Source of the DNA: Schistosoma haematobium
Taxonomy: Eukaryota; Platyhelminthes; Trematoda; Strigeidida; Schistosomatidae
Assembly: GCF_000699445.3 (NCBI RefSeq)
Contig: NC_067202.1
Span: 1,655,565-1,719,564 of the forward strand
Reading direction: 5' to 3'
DNA length: 64,000 nucleotides
Both the position numbers and the translations under genes were made by a program. This document shows, in pieces, positions 1 through 9,808 of this stretch; the stretch's first letter is position 1, and the number at the start of each line of letters is the position of its first letter. Under the pieces are notes generated by a model that ran no database searches, was not told the DNA's origin, and worked only from the letters and a program-made list of their open reading frames with translations.

Positions 1-142
1 TCTGTCTGCTTGGTATATATAACTGGCTGGACTAGACGGAAAGAAGGATCAATCAGGACTCTAGACTGCTCGCATGCGTTTTACGCGTCCTTGGTCCGAT
101 CAATAATTCGCTGCTTCTGATTGCCGGCTTTGGGCTTTAACA
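1..142 (+). mobile_element. LTR 3' part, cut by the window edge
   Basis: GGTATATATAACTGG, GGACTCTAGACTGC, TTTTACGCGTCCTTGG and a final TTTAACA match the 3' half of the LTR family at 16362 and 17339. Confidence 0.55.
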
Positions 143-237
143 GTATTAATCATTTGATTGATGTTATGAATGTCAAATAATTAATCAATAAGAAGATTGT
201 TTGAAATTAGGGTACACTGAATAATTAGTTCAACACT

Positions 238-592
238 AACCAGATTGATGGATATGGCAGATGTACTTAGGGGAGTTAGAAAACCATGATTCTAAACTAA
301 TGGTACACATGAGCTATCAGGATTTTGAGGGAACAAATGGTGTATGAATCAATCATTGGTCACCGACTACCATGGGATTGCATCTCTTTACGTTGCCCCA
401 CTGTCTTGTGAATTAGACCTGTTGGTCAAAGACTTGAGGTGTGGCCCTATAAGAAAACTAACTGCTTCAATTTGAGCACCCAGGTAGTATCTTGGCGTTT
501 ACACAAATCAACTGATTTATATGGCGCATATCTATTTGGTGCATCCTTGTACCAATGTTTATATGTTGAAATAAATAATGATAAATATATGG
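238..592 (+). repeat. Interspersed repeat R-A, 3' part
   Basis: It shares with seven other copies here the blocks GTGTATGAA..CAATCATTGGTCACC, CTACCATGGGATTGCATC, CTTGTGAATTAGACC and the 3' end TACCAATGTTTATATG plus AAATAA. Confidence 0.7.
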
Positions 593-599
593 TAACTAT

Positions 600-1078
600 G
601 CGGTGTGGTATTGACTAATACATCCGTATGAATAATGGACATTAGTAAAATTGGGTAACATAAAACATTGATCTATATTTCAGTATTAATCATTTCGTTT
701 TGACAAAATCCTTGAATATAAACACAATCATCGTTAGGTATAAAAGTCTAATCAGAAATATGTAATATCACTATGTGTTGTGGTGGGTTACATCTTCTGG
801 ATGAAGTTCCTATGTTGATTTATTCAAATATGATTAGTATCTATCTTGACATATGATGATAATGTAGAGTTACTTTAATATTAATACTAAACAAGCATAG
901 AGGGGTTAATCAACCTTCAAATCATTCATCAACGGATGTCACTCTATATCGACAAATCTTCATTAAGTATCTAGCTAGTCAACAAAATAACATGTTACTG
1001 GTAGACTGAATGACCCCATATACCATCCCAAGGTTAAATGATAAATGAGAAATTCTAGGAGAATTCATGCGTCACTCG
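600..1078. other. AT-rich intergenic stretch, nothing recognised
   Basis: No ORF, repeat or RNA signal that I can support. Confidence 0.6.
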
Positions 1079-1470
1079 AAGCTAGATCACCATAGAAAAC
1101 CTGGACGTACTGAACGGCCGATGATTATAAACATCATATATTCACTAGTGATGGTCTCCAAGAGGTATTTCCTGGAGTTCTAGTGAGAAGCCATGATCAG
1201 TGGAGTCCAACCGAATCTGTTGTGAGATAGTAACTCGATTAAAACAATGGTGGAGATTGGCGCAACTTCATGGATTGGTTAAAGTTAGACATTGACACCG
1301 CTAGATAACGGTTCAGTGGTCTAGAGGTTAGGTAACCGCTCTCTTTCGAGAGGGATCGTGCACACACACGGTTGAGGAGTTCCATACCAGGACGAAACAG
1401 CCGTCCAGTGCTTCCAGGTTTTTCATTTTGGTCTAGCTTCAATGGACTCATGAATTCAACTACTAAATTA
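1079..1470 (+). mobile_element. tRNA-like hammerhead SINE with inverted stub at its 5' end
   Basis: A full plus-strand copy runs from the CACTAGTGA region through an RNA polymerase III-like segment (GGTCTAGAGGTTAGG) to a hammerhead-like end near 1372-1420 (GAGGAG...CATACCAGGACGAAAC...CCGTCCAGTGC) and GGTCTAGC. Bases 1079-1116 are the reverse complement of the element's own 3' end, so it begins with an inverted stub. The first core base is T rather than C, so cleavage is unlikely. Confidence 0.7.
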
Positions 1471-2978
1471 CTAAAATCTCCACAAAGTCCCTCTCTGATT
1501 ATAATTATAAGAGGGTTAAGTCAATTATACACCTACTTAATGTCATAGTCTATCTATCCTTGTATAGATTAGTAGAACAGGGATATTTTTCAGTTTTCTG
1601 TACTTTACAATTTAGTTTGACAACTAAACTCTCCTATTCATTTCATTCTTATGAATCACATAGCGAAGTTAGTGTATATTTTGACTATGAATCAAGCACA
1701 GAGTACAATAGTGATTCAAGATGAACAAGAAAGTAATTGAAATGAACAATTTAACAAGTGTAGGATACAACAGACATTGAGACTTTGTTATTTCAATCAG
1801 TCAAATAATCCATCTGATGTGTTTAGCATGATTTTAGTTAACAAACTTGAACGCCCGGCATAAATGGATGACCTTAGAGGATCAGTCACTTTAATTTAAT
1901 GATCAGTTTTGGATATTGTGATCAGTTAGTTTAGTTAATATTGGTTAGAACGTTCGTATCATATCTGGCAAGTCAGTTGAAAAGAATGATTGTAAAAGAA
2001 GCAACTTCATATTTGACAGTGTAGTCATACTATTGACTCTACAGTAAGATGTTTACTACATACAACCAGCATGTGCCACCACTCTGTTTTCACACAACGA
2101 AAGGAACGGTTAAAAAAGACCTTCTCTAAAAATGTGACACCTCACCTTACCCCGAAAATTTCCGTCTCCGTTGGTAAGATCTTTGCAAATAAGTAGCTAA
2201 CACATTGAAAACTCATCACAAAAGGTTGGTGTACAATCAGCACAAAGAAGGTGTCGTTTGGTGTATGTAGTCACAATCCTATGCTCCCAAAGATCACAAC
2301 TAATCCAGTTCTCTCTCTTTTTTATTATTTCAAGAAGAAATTTCTTCTACAATACGGACAATCGAGAAGTCTCAAATGTCCTTAAATCTATAACAACAAT
2401 CAATATTAATTTGTTCACGCTAAAATCCATTATCATAGTCGAAATTCATTTAATTAGCTAGCGTCTCCTAGTGTCTCCTAAACTAAGGATTTGGTTCTCT
2501 CCGAGCAAATTATCAGTTCAGTCAATTCAGTTATTATACCTTCAAGTGAGTTCTCTGTGTGATCTGTCTATGGTCTTTATCCAGTCGTGACTAATAAAGT
2601 ATACACTGATTAGCTCTCGTGATTACTAGTTCACATATTATATTTTAAACTTACTACTGCAATGGACGCTACTCACAAAATTGTTTTTAAGTAGTATGTA
2701 ACGGAAAGTGAAGTCAAATTTGCTACAATTATCAGACGTAGTAAAGAGGTTCAGTGGATTGGAAGCACGGCGTTTGCAAAACATTTGGAGAACAGATGAC
2801 AAAACATTTCAGGTGGGGGAATACATTGAAAAATGCAAACGAAAGATTGAAGTTTATGTATGATGTATTATATGAGTACTTTGTAACTTCTCACAACAAA
2901 TACATTCTTCCTGTCTAATTTCATGCTTAACACTACTATTTCAAAGCATTTTATTATATGATAAAAGATGAACTGTGA
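1471..2978. other. AT-rich intergenic stretch, nothing recognised
   Basis: Short chance ORFs only; there is no splice-framed coding stretch. Confidence 0.6.
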
Positions 2979-3215
2979 CTAGTAGTGGAATCTGGGACTC
3001 GTGTTTCGTCCTATTCGGGACCCGTCAGCTGAATGTACCCGCATCCAGGAGTTGATGTTCACTACAGGACTCTGACGCAGTACCGTTCGCGTTATCCATT
3101 TAGCTACTGAGTCCTGATAGTCAATTGCTTGTGCAATCGCCCGGACTTCAAATTCACTTACATTCTGTATTGAATAATGTCCACCATTACATATCTGGAC
3201 AGCATCACTGTTTAA
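2979..3215 (-). mobile_element. Sm-alpha-type hammerhead SINE, diverged
   Basis: On the minus strand the ribozyme reads ATTCAG-CTGACGGG-TCCCGAATAGGAC-GAAAC-ACGAGTC-CCAGATTCC, the classical schistosome Sm-alpha layout with one core change (CGGG for CGAG). The adjacent tRNA-like part includes TAGCTAAATGGATAACGCG on its sense strand. The RTE remnant at 3222 follows directly. Confidence 0.65.
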
Positions 3216-3221
3216 CATGGT

Positions 3222-3800
3222 GGATCCGATGCAGATGTGAAGGTGAGGATCGGCAAAACAAGAGCAGCATATCTACAATCGAAGAATATCTGAAACTCAA
3301 AATAACTGTCTGTCAACTAACAACAAACTCAGAATTTTCAATACAAAAGTCAACACAGTTCTACTGTATGGGGCGGAAACTTGAATAAGAATAATAATAA
3401 TCCAGAAGATACAAGTGTTTATAAACAGTTGTCTACGCAAAATACTTCTAATCCGTTGGCCAGACACTATTAGCAACAACCTACCGTGAGAGAGAACAAA
3501 CTAAATTCTAGCAGATAAAGAAATCATGAAGAAACATTAGAAGTGGATAGAACACACATTGAAGGTAGCACCCAATTGCTTCACAAGGCAAGCCCTCACA
3601 CGGAATCGTCAAGGCCAAAGGAGGAGAATAGGAAGACTAAACAGCACATTACTTCGAGAAATGGAGACTGACATGAGAATAAGGAACAAGAATTGTATCG
3701 AACTAGAAAGGAAGACCTAGGACAGAGTGGATGGGAGAATGCTGGTAGATGGCCTATGCTCCATTGGAAGTGACAAGGCGCAAGTAAATAAGTAATCTAT
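3222..3800 (+). pseudogene. RTE-type retrotransposon 3' end (RT C-terminal region), broken
   Basis: Frameshifted sequence matches the RTE C-terminal order: GADVKVRIGKTRAA, TVLLYGAE, LLRKILLIRWPDTISN, KWIEHTLK, LLREMETDM, then GWRRMLVDGLCS-like residues, ending in AAGTAAATAAGTAA. Only the last third of the element is present. Confidence 0.7.
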
Positions 3801-4081
3801 AACACCATTTGAATTCAACTTATAATTTCATCCTAGAAAATTAGATGAAAGGGTAATCACAATAATCTATACAATTGATTCAATATGATTAAATACTCAT
3901 TCAGGTAGAATGGTTACAGTTAAATTATTATTCATGTTTATAAGTTCAAATGCAAATTTAACCAAATTGATCGACTAACTTCATAAATGTTTAAACACAA
4001 AGCACAAAATTCATATGTCACCAATTAGTTTTCAATTGACCTAAAATTCTAATTCATACACTTTAATATAAATGAATCATT

Positions 4082-4432
4082 GATTGAGATTATGAACCGA
4101 TTGATGTTAGACCACTATTGGAAACCTGAAAGCACTGGACGGCCGTTTCGTTCTATTGTGGGACTCCTCAGTATTAGTGCACATCGACGATCCTGCCTAG
4201 GACCTATCTATCTCCTGCGCTAGCGCTTAACCTCTAGACCACTGGGCTGGCCGGCATTCAACAGTGTTAATGTCTAACCTCAACCAATCCACGAAATTGC
4301 GCAATCATCTTCCATTGTACTGAAGTAGACACTTGTCTCTACCCGACACGGATTAGCTCCATTGTTTACGGCTTCTCACTAGAACTCCGAGAATTCCCTC
4401 ACGAAGCTAGTCGCTAGTGAGCTCATAGTAAT
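4082..4432 (-). mobile_element. tRNA-like hammerhead SINE, near full length
   Basis: A minus-strand copy with the 3' end at 4082, a hammerhead at about 4126-4175, a tRNA-like region (TCTAGAGGTTAAGCGCT on its sense strand) and the ACACTTGTCTCTACCCGAC segment. It abuts a plus-strand copy, giving a head-to-head pair. Confidence 0.75.
4126..4175 (-). ncRNA. Hammerhead ribozyme of the tRNA-like SINE, intact core
   Basis: On the minus strand the core reads CTGAGGAG, then GAAAC, CGGCCG (short helix III) and GTC before CAGTGC. Helix I (GCACT.../CAGTGC) has a small insertion and helix II is weakened by substitutions, so activity is uncertain. Confidence 0.55.
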
Positions 4433-4620
4433 AATTCTGATCTAGTAGGTTAATCGTTCGCGCGTGAGACTGAAGGCCCTGTGTTCGAATCCCGCGAGAG
4501 GGATCGTGCATGCGAACTGCACAGGAGTAGTCCCACAATCGGATGAAACGATCGTCCAGTGCTTCCAGGTTTTCAGTGGTGGTCTAACATCAATTGGTTC
4601 ATGATCTCAATCAAAAATGA
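4433..4620 (+). mobile_element. tRNA-like hammerhead SINE, 5'-truncated, inverted to its neighbour
   Basis: It begins in the tRNA-like part (TTAATCGTTCGCGCGTGAGAC, B-box GTTCGAATCCC) and continues to a disrupted hammerhead and GGTGGTCTAACATC. Together with 4082-4432 it forms a large imperfect palindrome with ribozyme ends outermost. Confidence 0.75.
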
Positions 4621-4923
4621 TGACAAGTTGAAGGTCAATAATAACCAATCAATATCAAGGTTTACAAGATAAGCTGTGAAGTACATGTGTGGAGAAATTT
4701 GAACATTTCACTTCTATCTCAAGTTTATACTGATGATATTATTCAGACGAACGATGAAATCTCCATGACGAAACCATTCAACTCAAAGAACAAAATTTCA
4801 TTAAAATGACCTATTTATTAAATTAGTTATACATTTCAAATGTTTATTCTATATTATATTCAATTATAATGATAATAATGTCATTATTGTCTAGATAAAA
4901 GATAACTAACTTCATTGAAATAA

Positions 4924-4949
4924 AGAAGAAGAAGAAGAAGAAGAAGAAG
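4924..4949. repeat. (AAG)n microsatellite
   Basis: Eight uninterrupted AAG units lie in an AT-rich intergenic stretch. Confidence 0.95.
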
Positions 4950-5184
4950 TGATTTACCTACAACTTCATTGTCCAATAATTCATTCAATCGAAAATGGTG
5001 ATTATTACAATGAAATTGAATGTTAATCATTTACTTGTATTGTGTATCTGTGTTGTGTATTTATAAATGGAATGTATTTCAACAGTTTTCTTTTCTTTTA
5101 CTTTTCGTTAATGAACTCATTCAATTTAATGTCATATATTATGTAATAATTTAGTTGCTATGATAGTTACATCTTAGAATTCTT

Positions 5185-5209
5185 ATGTGTGTGTGTGTGT
5201 ATGTGTGTT
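5185..5209. repeat. (TG)n microsatellite
   Basis: A short TG run with one TATG interruption. Confidence 0.9.
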
Positions 5210-5245
5210 GTAATTCTCTTTGTATTCGATAATACATTTGTATTG

Positions 5246-5748
5246 ATTTATTGATTTGAACATATAAATATTGGTATAAAAGGGTATCAAATACATATAC
5301 GTCACACAAGTCACTTGATTTGTATGACGGCTGAGATATTGTTAGAGTGCCCAGAACGAAACAGGAGCTTTACTTTAGTGGGGCACTCTTCGAGCCTTTG
5401 ACCTACATGTCTAATTCACAAGACGGTGGAGAAACTTTGGGAGATGCAGTCCCATAATAGGCGGTGACAAACGATTGATTCATATGCCATTCGTTTGCTC
5501 AGGATCCTGGAGCCTATATGCACCATTGGTTTGGAATGAGGGTTTTTCAACTTCCACAGGTGGATCCTTCATATCCACCAACCCGGTTACAGCACCGGAT
5601 ATTCGCTTTTCGTCCTCTCAATTTCTTAAAAACACAAGTGGTGCGAGGAGGCAGTGAGGCAGAGGCTATATACGCGTGGCCATGTGAGAGCATTTCGAGA
5701 GGGAGAACGGACTCTCCCCACTCTCGGCCGTACCAGGGCATTCCGGGT
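5246..5748 (-). repeat. Interspersed repeat R-A, near full length
   Basis: It runs from the AAATA-type tail at 5246 to the family 5' end CCAGGGCATTCCGG at 5748. The minus strand contains GAGAGGACGAAAAGCG, the GGTGGATATGAAGGATCC block and the GGTCAAAGGCTCG block. No long ORF is present. Confidence 0.75.
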
Positions 5749-6167
5749 TAGAAAAGGTCGACCCTAAAAATGCTCATCTCACCTTATTCCATAGATTTCC
5801 GTCTGCGCCGGTAAGGTAGGACGAATATCATAAGGCAGCTGTAGATTGCAGTCGAGATGTATTTGCTGGCGATCTTGTAGTATCGAAATAATACCGAGAT
5901 CGTGGCAAAATTAACAGACGAGACTACTGAGCGTACGAGAGTTCGTGCATAGTCACAAGCAACGGAAGAGTGTGTTTTTTGGTTCACTTAAACAAACAGG
6001 TACAGTAAAACAATTGCTGACACAGTTGCTTATAATAATAATTTTCTCCATTATACCAATCATGTTCTCTTCATAAGAGTAGGTCATTACAATTTAATCA
6101 ACTGATTGATTGATTGACGTATCAGTACACTTAGTATTCAAAGTTGTATCTCAAGTCAATTAGGATT

Positions 6168-6387
6168 TTGAAAAGAGTAAGAACAAAGATTCTAGCAGAA
6201 TAGCATGAATTCATTTTTTATTTCGTTTGGTTCTCGTCAGCTGCTTACAACCTGTGATATTTAAAAATCATCATAATTACATAATAGATTTAAATTGCTA
6301 ACTGAATATTGTAAATATATAGCTAATGTGAAAGAATATTCTACAACATTCATTGTGACAACAGTTCAAAAGTGAGTTAGAAACAAT
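6168..6387. repeat. Left inverted arm of the Penelope-like element
   Basis: It is the inverted counterpart of 6917-7139 with only scattered mismatches. It contains a minus-strand hammerhead motif. Confidence 0.85.
6194..6245 (-). ncRNA. Hammerhead ribozyme, Penelope type (left arm)
   Basis: On the minus strand AGCAG precedes the core CTGACGAG. After a very short helix II comes GAAA, a weak helix III with the palindromic loop TGAATTCA, ATT as the cleavage triplet and CTGCT. AGCAG/CTGCT closes helix I. All invariant core bases are present. Short helix III with a palindromic loop is known for Penelope hammerheads that act as dimers. Confidence 0.6.
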
Positions 6388-6554
6388 TGATTACATAATG
6401 AATAAACATTGATAGGAATACAGTGATTAGAGTTCAGTTGAAAGATTATTCATTTGAAAGATAGTTGAAAAAATAAAATAGAGTCAATGATGTAATAAAT
6501 GCAAAAAAAAAGAAAAAAATTTTTTTATAAGGTGCAGTGAAGGAATATTTGTCA

Positions 6555-6911
6555 CTAGGGCAAGGAAAGATTAACCACCGTCTCCTTTTGAATACATAGG
6601 TCAGGTTTTTGACGCCTGATGGCAATGGCTTCAGCAAACTTCAGAAGACTGGAGTTTGGCTGCTTACTAATCACCCTAAAGGATTGTAAGATATCTACCT
6701 GATGTCCTGTATCAAGGAGATGTTTAGTGATTGCACTGTTCAGAGTCTTTCTTTCCCTTGTTCTAAGACTTTTTGGAACATGTTCAAAGAATCTAAGATA
6801 TGCTCTCTTTTCAGTTCGGCCGATGTAGCTGCTTTGGCAGGTACACGTAAATTTATAAATACAGTTGGTGGTAACATGAAAGGGTTGCTTGTCGATCTTT
6901 GATTGGGTTAT
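6555..6911 (-). pseudogene. Penelope-like GIY-YIG endonuclease C-terminal fragment
   Basis: An open frame of about 115 codons on the minus strand ends at TAG (6555-6557). It reads CIYKFTCTCQSSYIGRTEKR, then FEHVPKSL and ITKHLLDTGHQVD. The YIGRT with downstream Arg and Glu-His, plus the CxC and later His pairs, match the GIY-YIG domain with CCHH finger of Penelope elements. The N-terminal GIY half is degenerate and no RT precedes it. This nuclease nicks target DNA for integration; here it is a remnant of a truncated copy. Confidence 0.7.
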
Positions 6912-6916
6912 TGAAC

Positions 6917-7139
6917 ATTGTTTCTAACCCACTTTTGAACTGTTGTCACAATGAATGTTGTAGAATATTCTTTCACATTAGCTATATATTTACAATATTC
7001 AGTTAGCAATTTAAATCCATTATGTAACTATGATGATTTTTAAATATCACAGGTTGTAAGCAGCTGACGAGAACCAAACGAAATAAAAAATGAATTCATG
7101 CTATTCTGCTAGAATCTTTGTTCTTACTCTTTTCAAAAT
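6917..7139. repeat. Right inverted arm of the Penelope-like element
   Basis: It is the inverted counterpart of 6168-6387 and contains a plus-strand hammerhead motif. Confidence 0.85.
7059..7110 (+). ncRNA. Hammerhead ribozyme, Penelope type (right arm)
   Basis: This is the mirror of the left-arm motif: AGCAG, CTGACGAG, GAAA, the palindrome TGAATTCA, then ATT before CTGCT. The core is complete. It points in the opposite direction to the left copy. Confidence 0.6.
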
Positions 7140-7257
7140 GATAAAGGGAACTATGTGTATGAAATTTCTCAATTAGGATTCATTAAATTATATGAAGTTC
7201 ATGTGCATTTTTAATTTAATAATAATTGTAGTTTAATAGAAAGCATAAATGTATTAG

Positions 7258-7715
7258 CCCTCATATGCTCTGGTACGGTCGAGGGTGGGGAGAGTCAGCT
7301 TTCCATCTCCAAATGCTCTCACATGGCCATGCATATACAGCCACTCCTTGCGAAGTCCTGCTCGCTGCCTTCTCACACCACGGGTGTTCTTTACGAAATT
7401 GAGAGGACAAAAAGCGAATCTCCGGCTCTTTAACCGGGTTGATGGACATGGAGTGTCCACCTAGGGAAGTTGGAAAACACTGATTCCAAACCAATGGTGC
7501 ACATGGGCTCCAGTATTCTGAAGGAACAAACGTTGTATGAACCAATAATTGGTCATCTACTACCATGGGATTCCATCTCCTTACGATGCTCCACTACCTT
7601 GTGGATCAGACCTTCAAGTCGAAGGCTCCGGTTGTGACCCCTTAAGAAAACCACCTGTCTCGATTAGCGCACCTGGGCAGTATCACAGCCCTTTCACATA
7701 TGGATAAAACCAATT
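7258..7715 (+). repeat. Interspersed repeat R-A, tail missing
   Basis: It begins GCTCTGGTACGGTCGAGGG and ends at GGGCAGTATCACAGCCC, lacking the usual AAATAA tail. Confidence 0.72.
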
Positions 7716-9284
7716 CAGATTTACAATAATAGGTCTTGGAGTTTGGCGCGAAATTCATTCATCCATTTGACTAAATAGAGTTTTGGCATTATAGCTGATG
7801 TCGGTTCATGATGAAAACCCTAAATCTAATTTCTAAGCTTAATCATCAACTGTAAATCATAATTCTAATTCCTCACATATTGGTTTATAACACTTATTTA
7901 ATCCTAGTTGTCAGGTAGACACTCTCAAGGTTAGTCTGGCGTCGCTCAAAGGTCGTCCATAGATTATGATCTTACCTGTTATCTTTATACAACTTGACTT
8001 TATTTATGAAACAATATACCATTTACCTATTGATCAGGACTTGAATGGTTACTAGTAATCAAATCTATAAAATACCTTATTCAGGCATTAGATTGGGTTC
8101 CTCTAAATCTGAGTATTATGTTTTCTATGGACTGATCTTATACTGAATTTTCAGATATTGTGTACTTCATGGACTGGTACATCTATTGGACTCATTCAGA
8201 TTCATACCTATGCTGACTAAATGTCCGATTACTTAGTAAAGGACGTATACATCAGAGCTGCTATTTCTATGTTAAATGAATAACCAAGGTATTATCTTAC
8301 AGTATCTATGTGATTAAAGCTTATGCGTATACGCTTTTGTAGATAACTTCCATGTCGGTACGGTAATTAGTTGAAGGTGGTTGTCAGAAAATACTGTTTG
8401 ATTTAGGTTTCTTGATAGTTTCTATCGTCACCGATGCGTACTTTTATTCTTGAGGGTACTGGTGCTCCTCCTGGGATTCAGACCTGCAAAACCTAGCTTC
8501 TCAGTTTGAGATATCACAACTGAACTACACAGGCCGCAGTTGAGATTCTGTATGGTTGAGGCATTCATGATTGATTGATTAGTGTGTAGTGTAATGTCAT
8601 GTTCGTTTAGTTCCTAGAATGGATCGAATTATCTCGATGAAGTTGTGATTCGACCACTGGTCTAAGTGACTCGAAATCGTTTATTCTATATTGAAGTGCT
8701 AGGTTATGACTTTCTGAATATCACTAATCCATAGTTTATATAGAACGATTACTCTTACAGTTATCGAATGAATGTCACTATTTACTTGTTTGATCGCATG
8801 ATTTTTGACCTACTAATTAAAGTTTGCCATAATATGAATTTCCTTAATCAACCGCTAATATGTATATGGTTTGTTTCTTATTCTGTGCAGATCCCAACTC
8901 CAGACACTTCCGAGATAATGAATTTGATGTGAAAGTCTCTGAAGTGTTCAAAATAATTACCAAATAGAGAGATAACTCGATTTCAATGCATTTGGTGCAT
9001 GTCGTTCCCGTCAAGAAATTTCAATCTCGCTTACGTATACAAGAAGGAAGGGTGGTGAATCTCTCTTTATCATGGTTAATGCTTTTGACCAATCATACAG
9101 TTTTACTTTTCATTGACCCATTGTGGCTTTTTACATTATCATTTATAGTTCTGGTTGAAACGTCTTGTGAGACTTGAACAGTTAGACACCATTTCCTTTA
9201 CCGCCAATCAGATATTGTTTACTCCTGAACTCCGAAACAGAAAAGGGCTAAAGTTTTGGATTCAACCCCTGATGGTGAGGTTGT
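7716..9284. other. Intergenic stretch, one weak exon-like segment
   Basis: Near 8891-8967 a pyrimidine tract and CAG precede about 25 open codons ending in TAG on the plus strand. No partner exon was found, so it is not called. Confidence 0.5.
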
Positions 9285-9395
9285 GGATGCAGATAGCTGA
9301 ATGGTTACCTGCTAGGACGAAAAATCATCTTTTCAGTGCTTCTACGTTGTTAGTGGTAGTCTAGCCAAGATCAGTTCATGATTTCAATGAAGTTT
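9285..9395 (+). mobile_element. Degenerate hammerhead SINE 3' end
   Basis: CTGCTAGGACGAAAAATC, CAGTGCTTCTACG and GGTAGTCTAGCC align with the family's ribozyme end. The CTGANGA core is lost. Confidence 0.5.
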
Positions 9396-9699
9396 AGTTA
9401 CATTCATTGAAGTATATGCGTGAACATGGTATTGACACATAGTCTTCTGAATAGTGAAAGAATGTTTCCGATGTATTTCTCGCTTCCCACACACTGAAGC
9501 CTTCCTCATTATGAGTTTACCTCACTGGAGTAGTTATTGAATAAAGATCAACATGGATGAAATAGACTCACTTCTGTCAATCTAAGACATTAACAAGTGC
9601 AAGCAAGTCTATTGCCTATCAACTCTCTTTATGTTTAATTATAATTAATGTTACATTATAATTACTGGAATCAGATGATATTCAGGGGTTTTAATTAAA

Positions 9700-9808
9700 A
9701 ATTAATGGATGCACACTGTCACTGAAAAGTCCCGAAATGGCCGTCTAGTGCTTACGGGTTTTCTATAGTAGTCTAGCTTCAATTGATTCATGATCTCAAC
9801 TATTAAAA
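9700..9808 (+). mobile_element. Degenerate hammerhead SINE 3' end
   Basis: GGATGCACACTG, AGTCCCGAAATGGCCGTC, AGTGCTTACGGG and GTAGTCTAGCTTCAATTG match the family 3' end. Helix II is deleted. Confidence 0.55.

Larger units (their letters stand above)
4621..6155. other. Intergenic stretch with microsatellites and one R-A copy
   Basis: Apart from (AAG)n, (TG)n and R-A at 5246-5748 I see nothing coding. Confidence 0.6.
6168..7168 (-). mobile_element. Short Penelope-like element with inverted arms
   Basis: The insertion is flanked by the 12-bp direct repeat TCAATTAGGATT (6156-6167 and 7169-7180). Arms of about 220 bp (6168-6387 and 6917-7139) are near-perfect inverted repeats. A 29-bp tail (7140-7168) lies outside the right arm, like the short extension next to one repeat in Penelope elements. 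Between the arms lies only the C-terminal GIY-YIG endonuclease remnant; the RT is missing. Each arm holds a hammerhead motif. Schistosome Penelope-like elements (Cercyon) are the nearest known type. Confidence 0.8.

Noticed and set aside
5475..5751. ORFs on both strands around 5.5-5.75 kb
   Set aside because: They are chance frames within the R-A repeat, which is richer in GC than its surroundings.
8891..8967. Terminal exon on the plus strand after a good CAG acceptor
   Set aside because: Only about 25 codons, no upstream exon found, and no recognisable protein.
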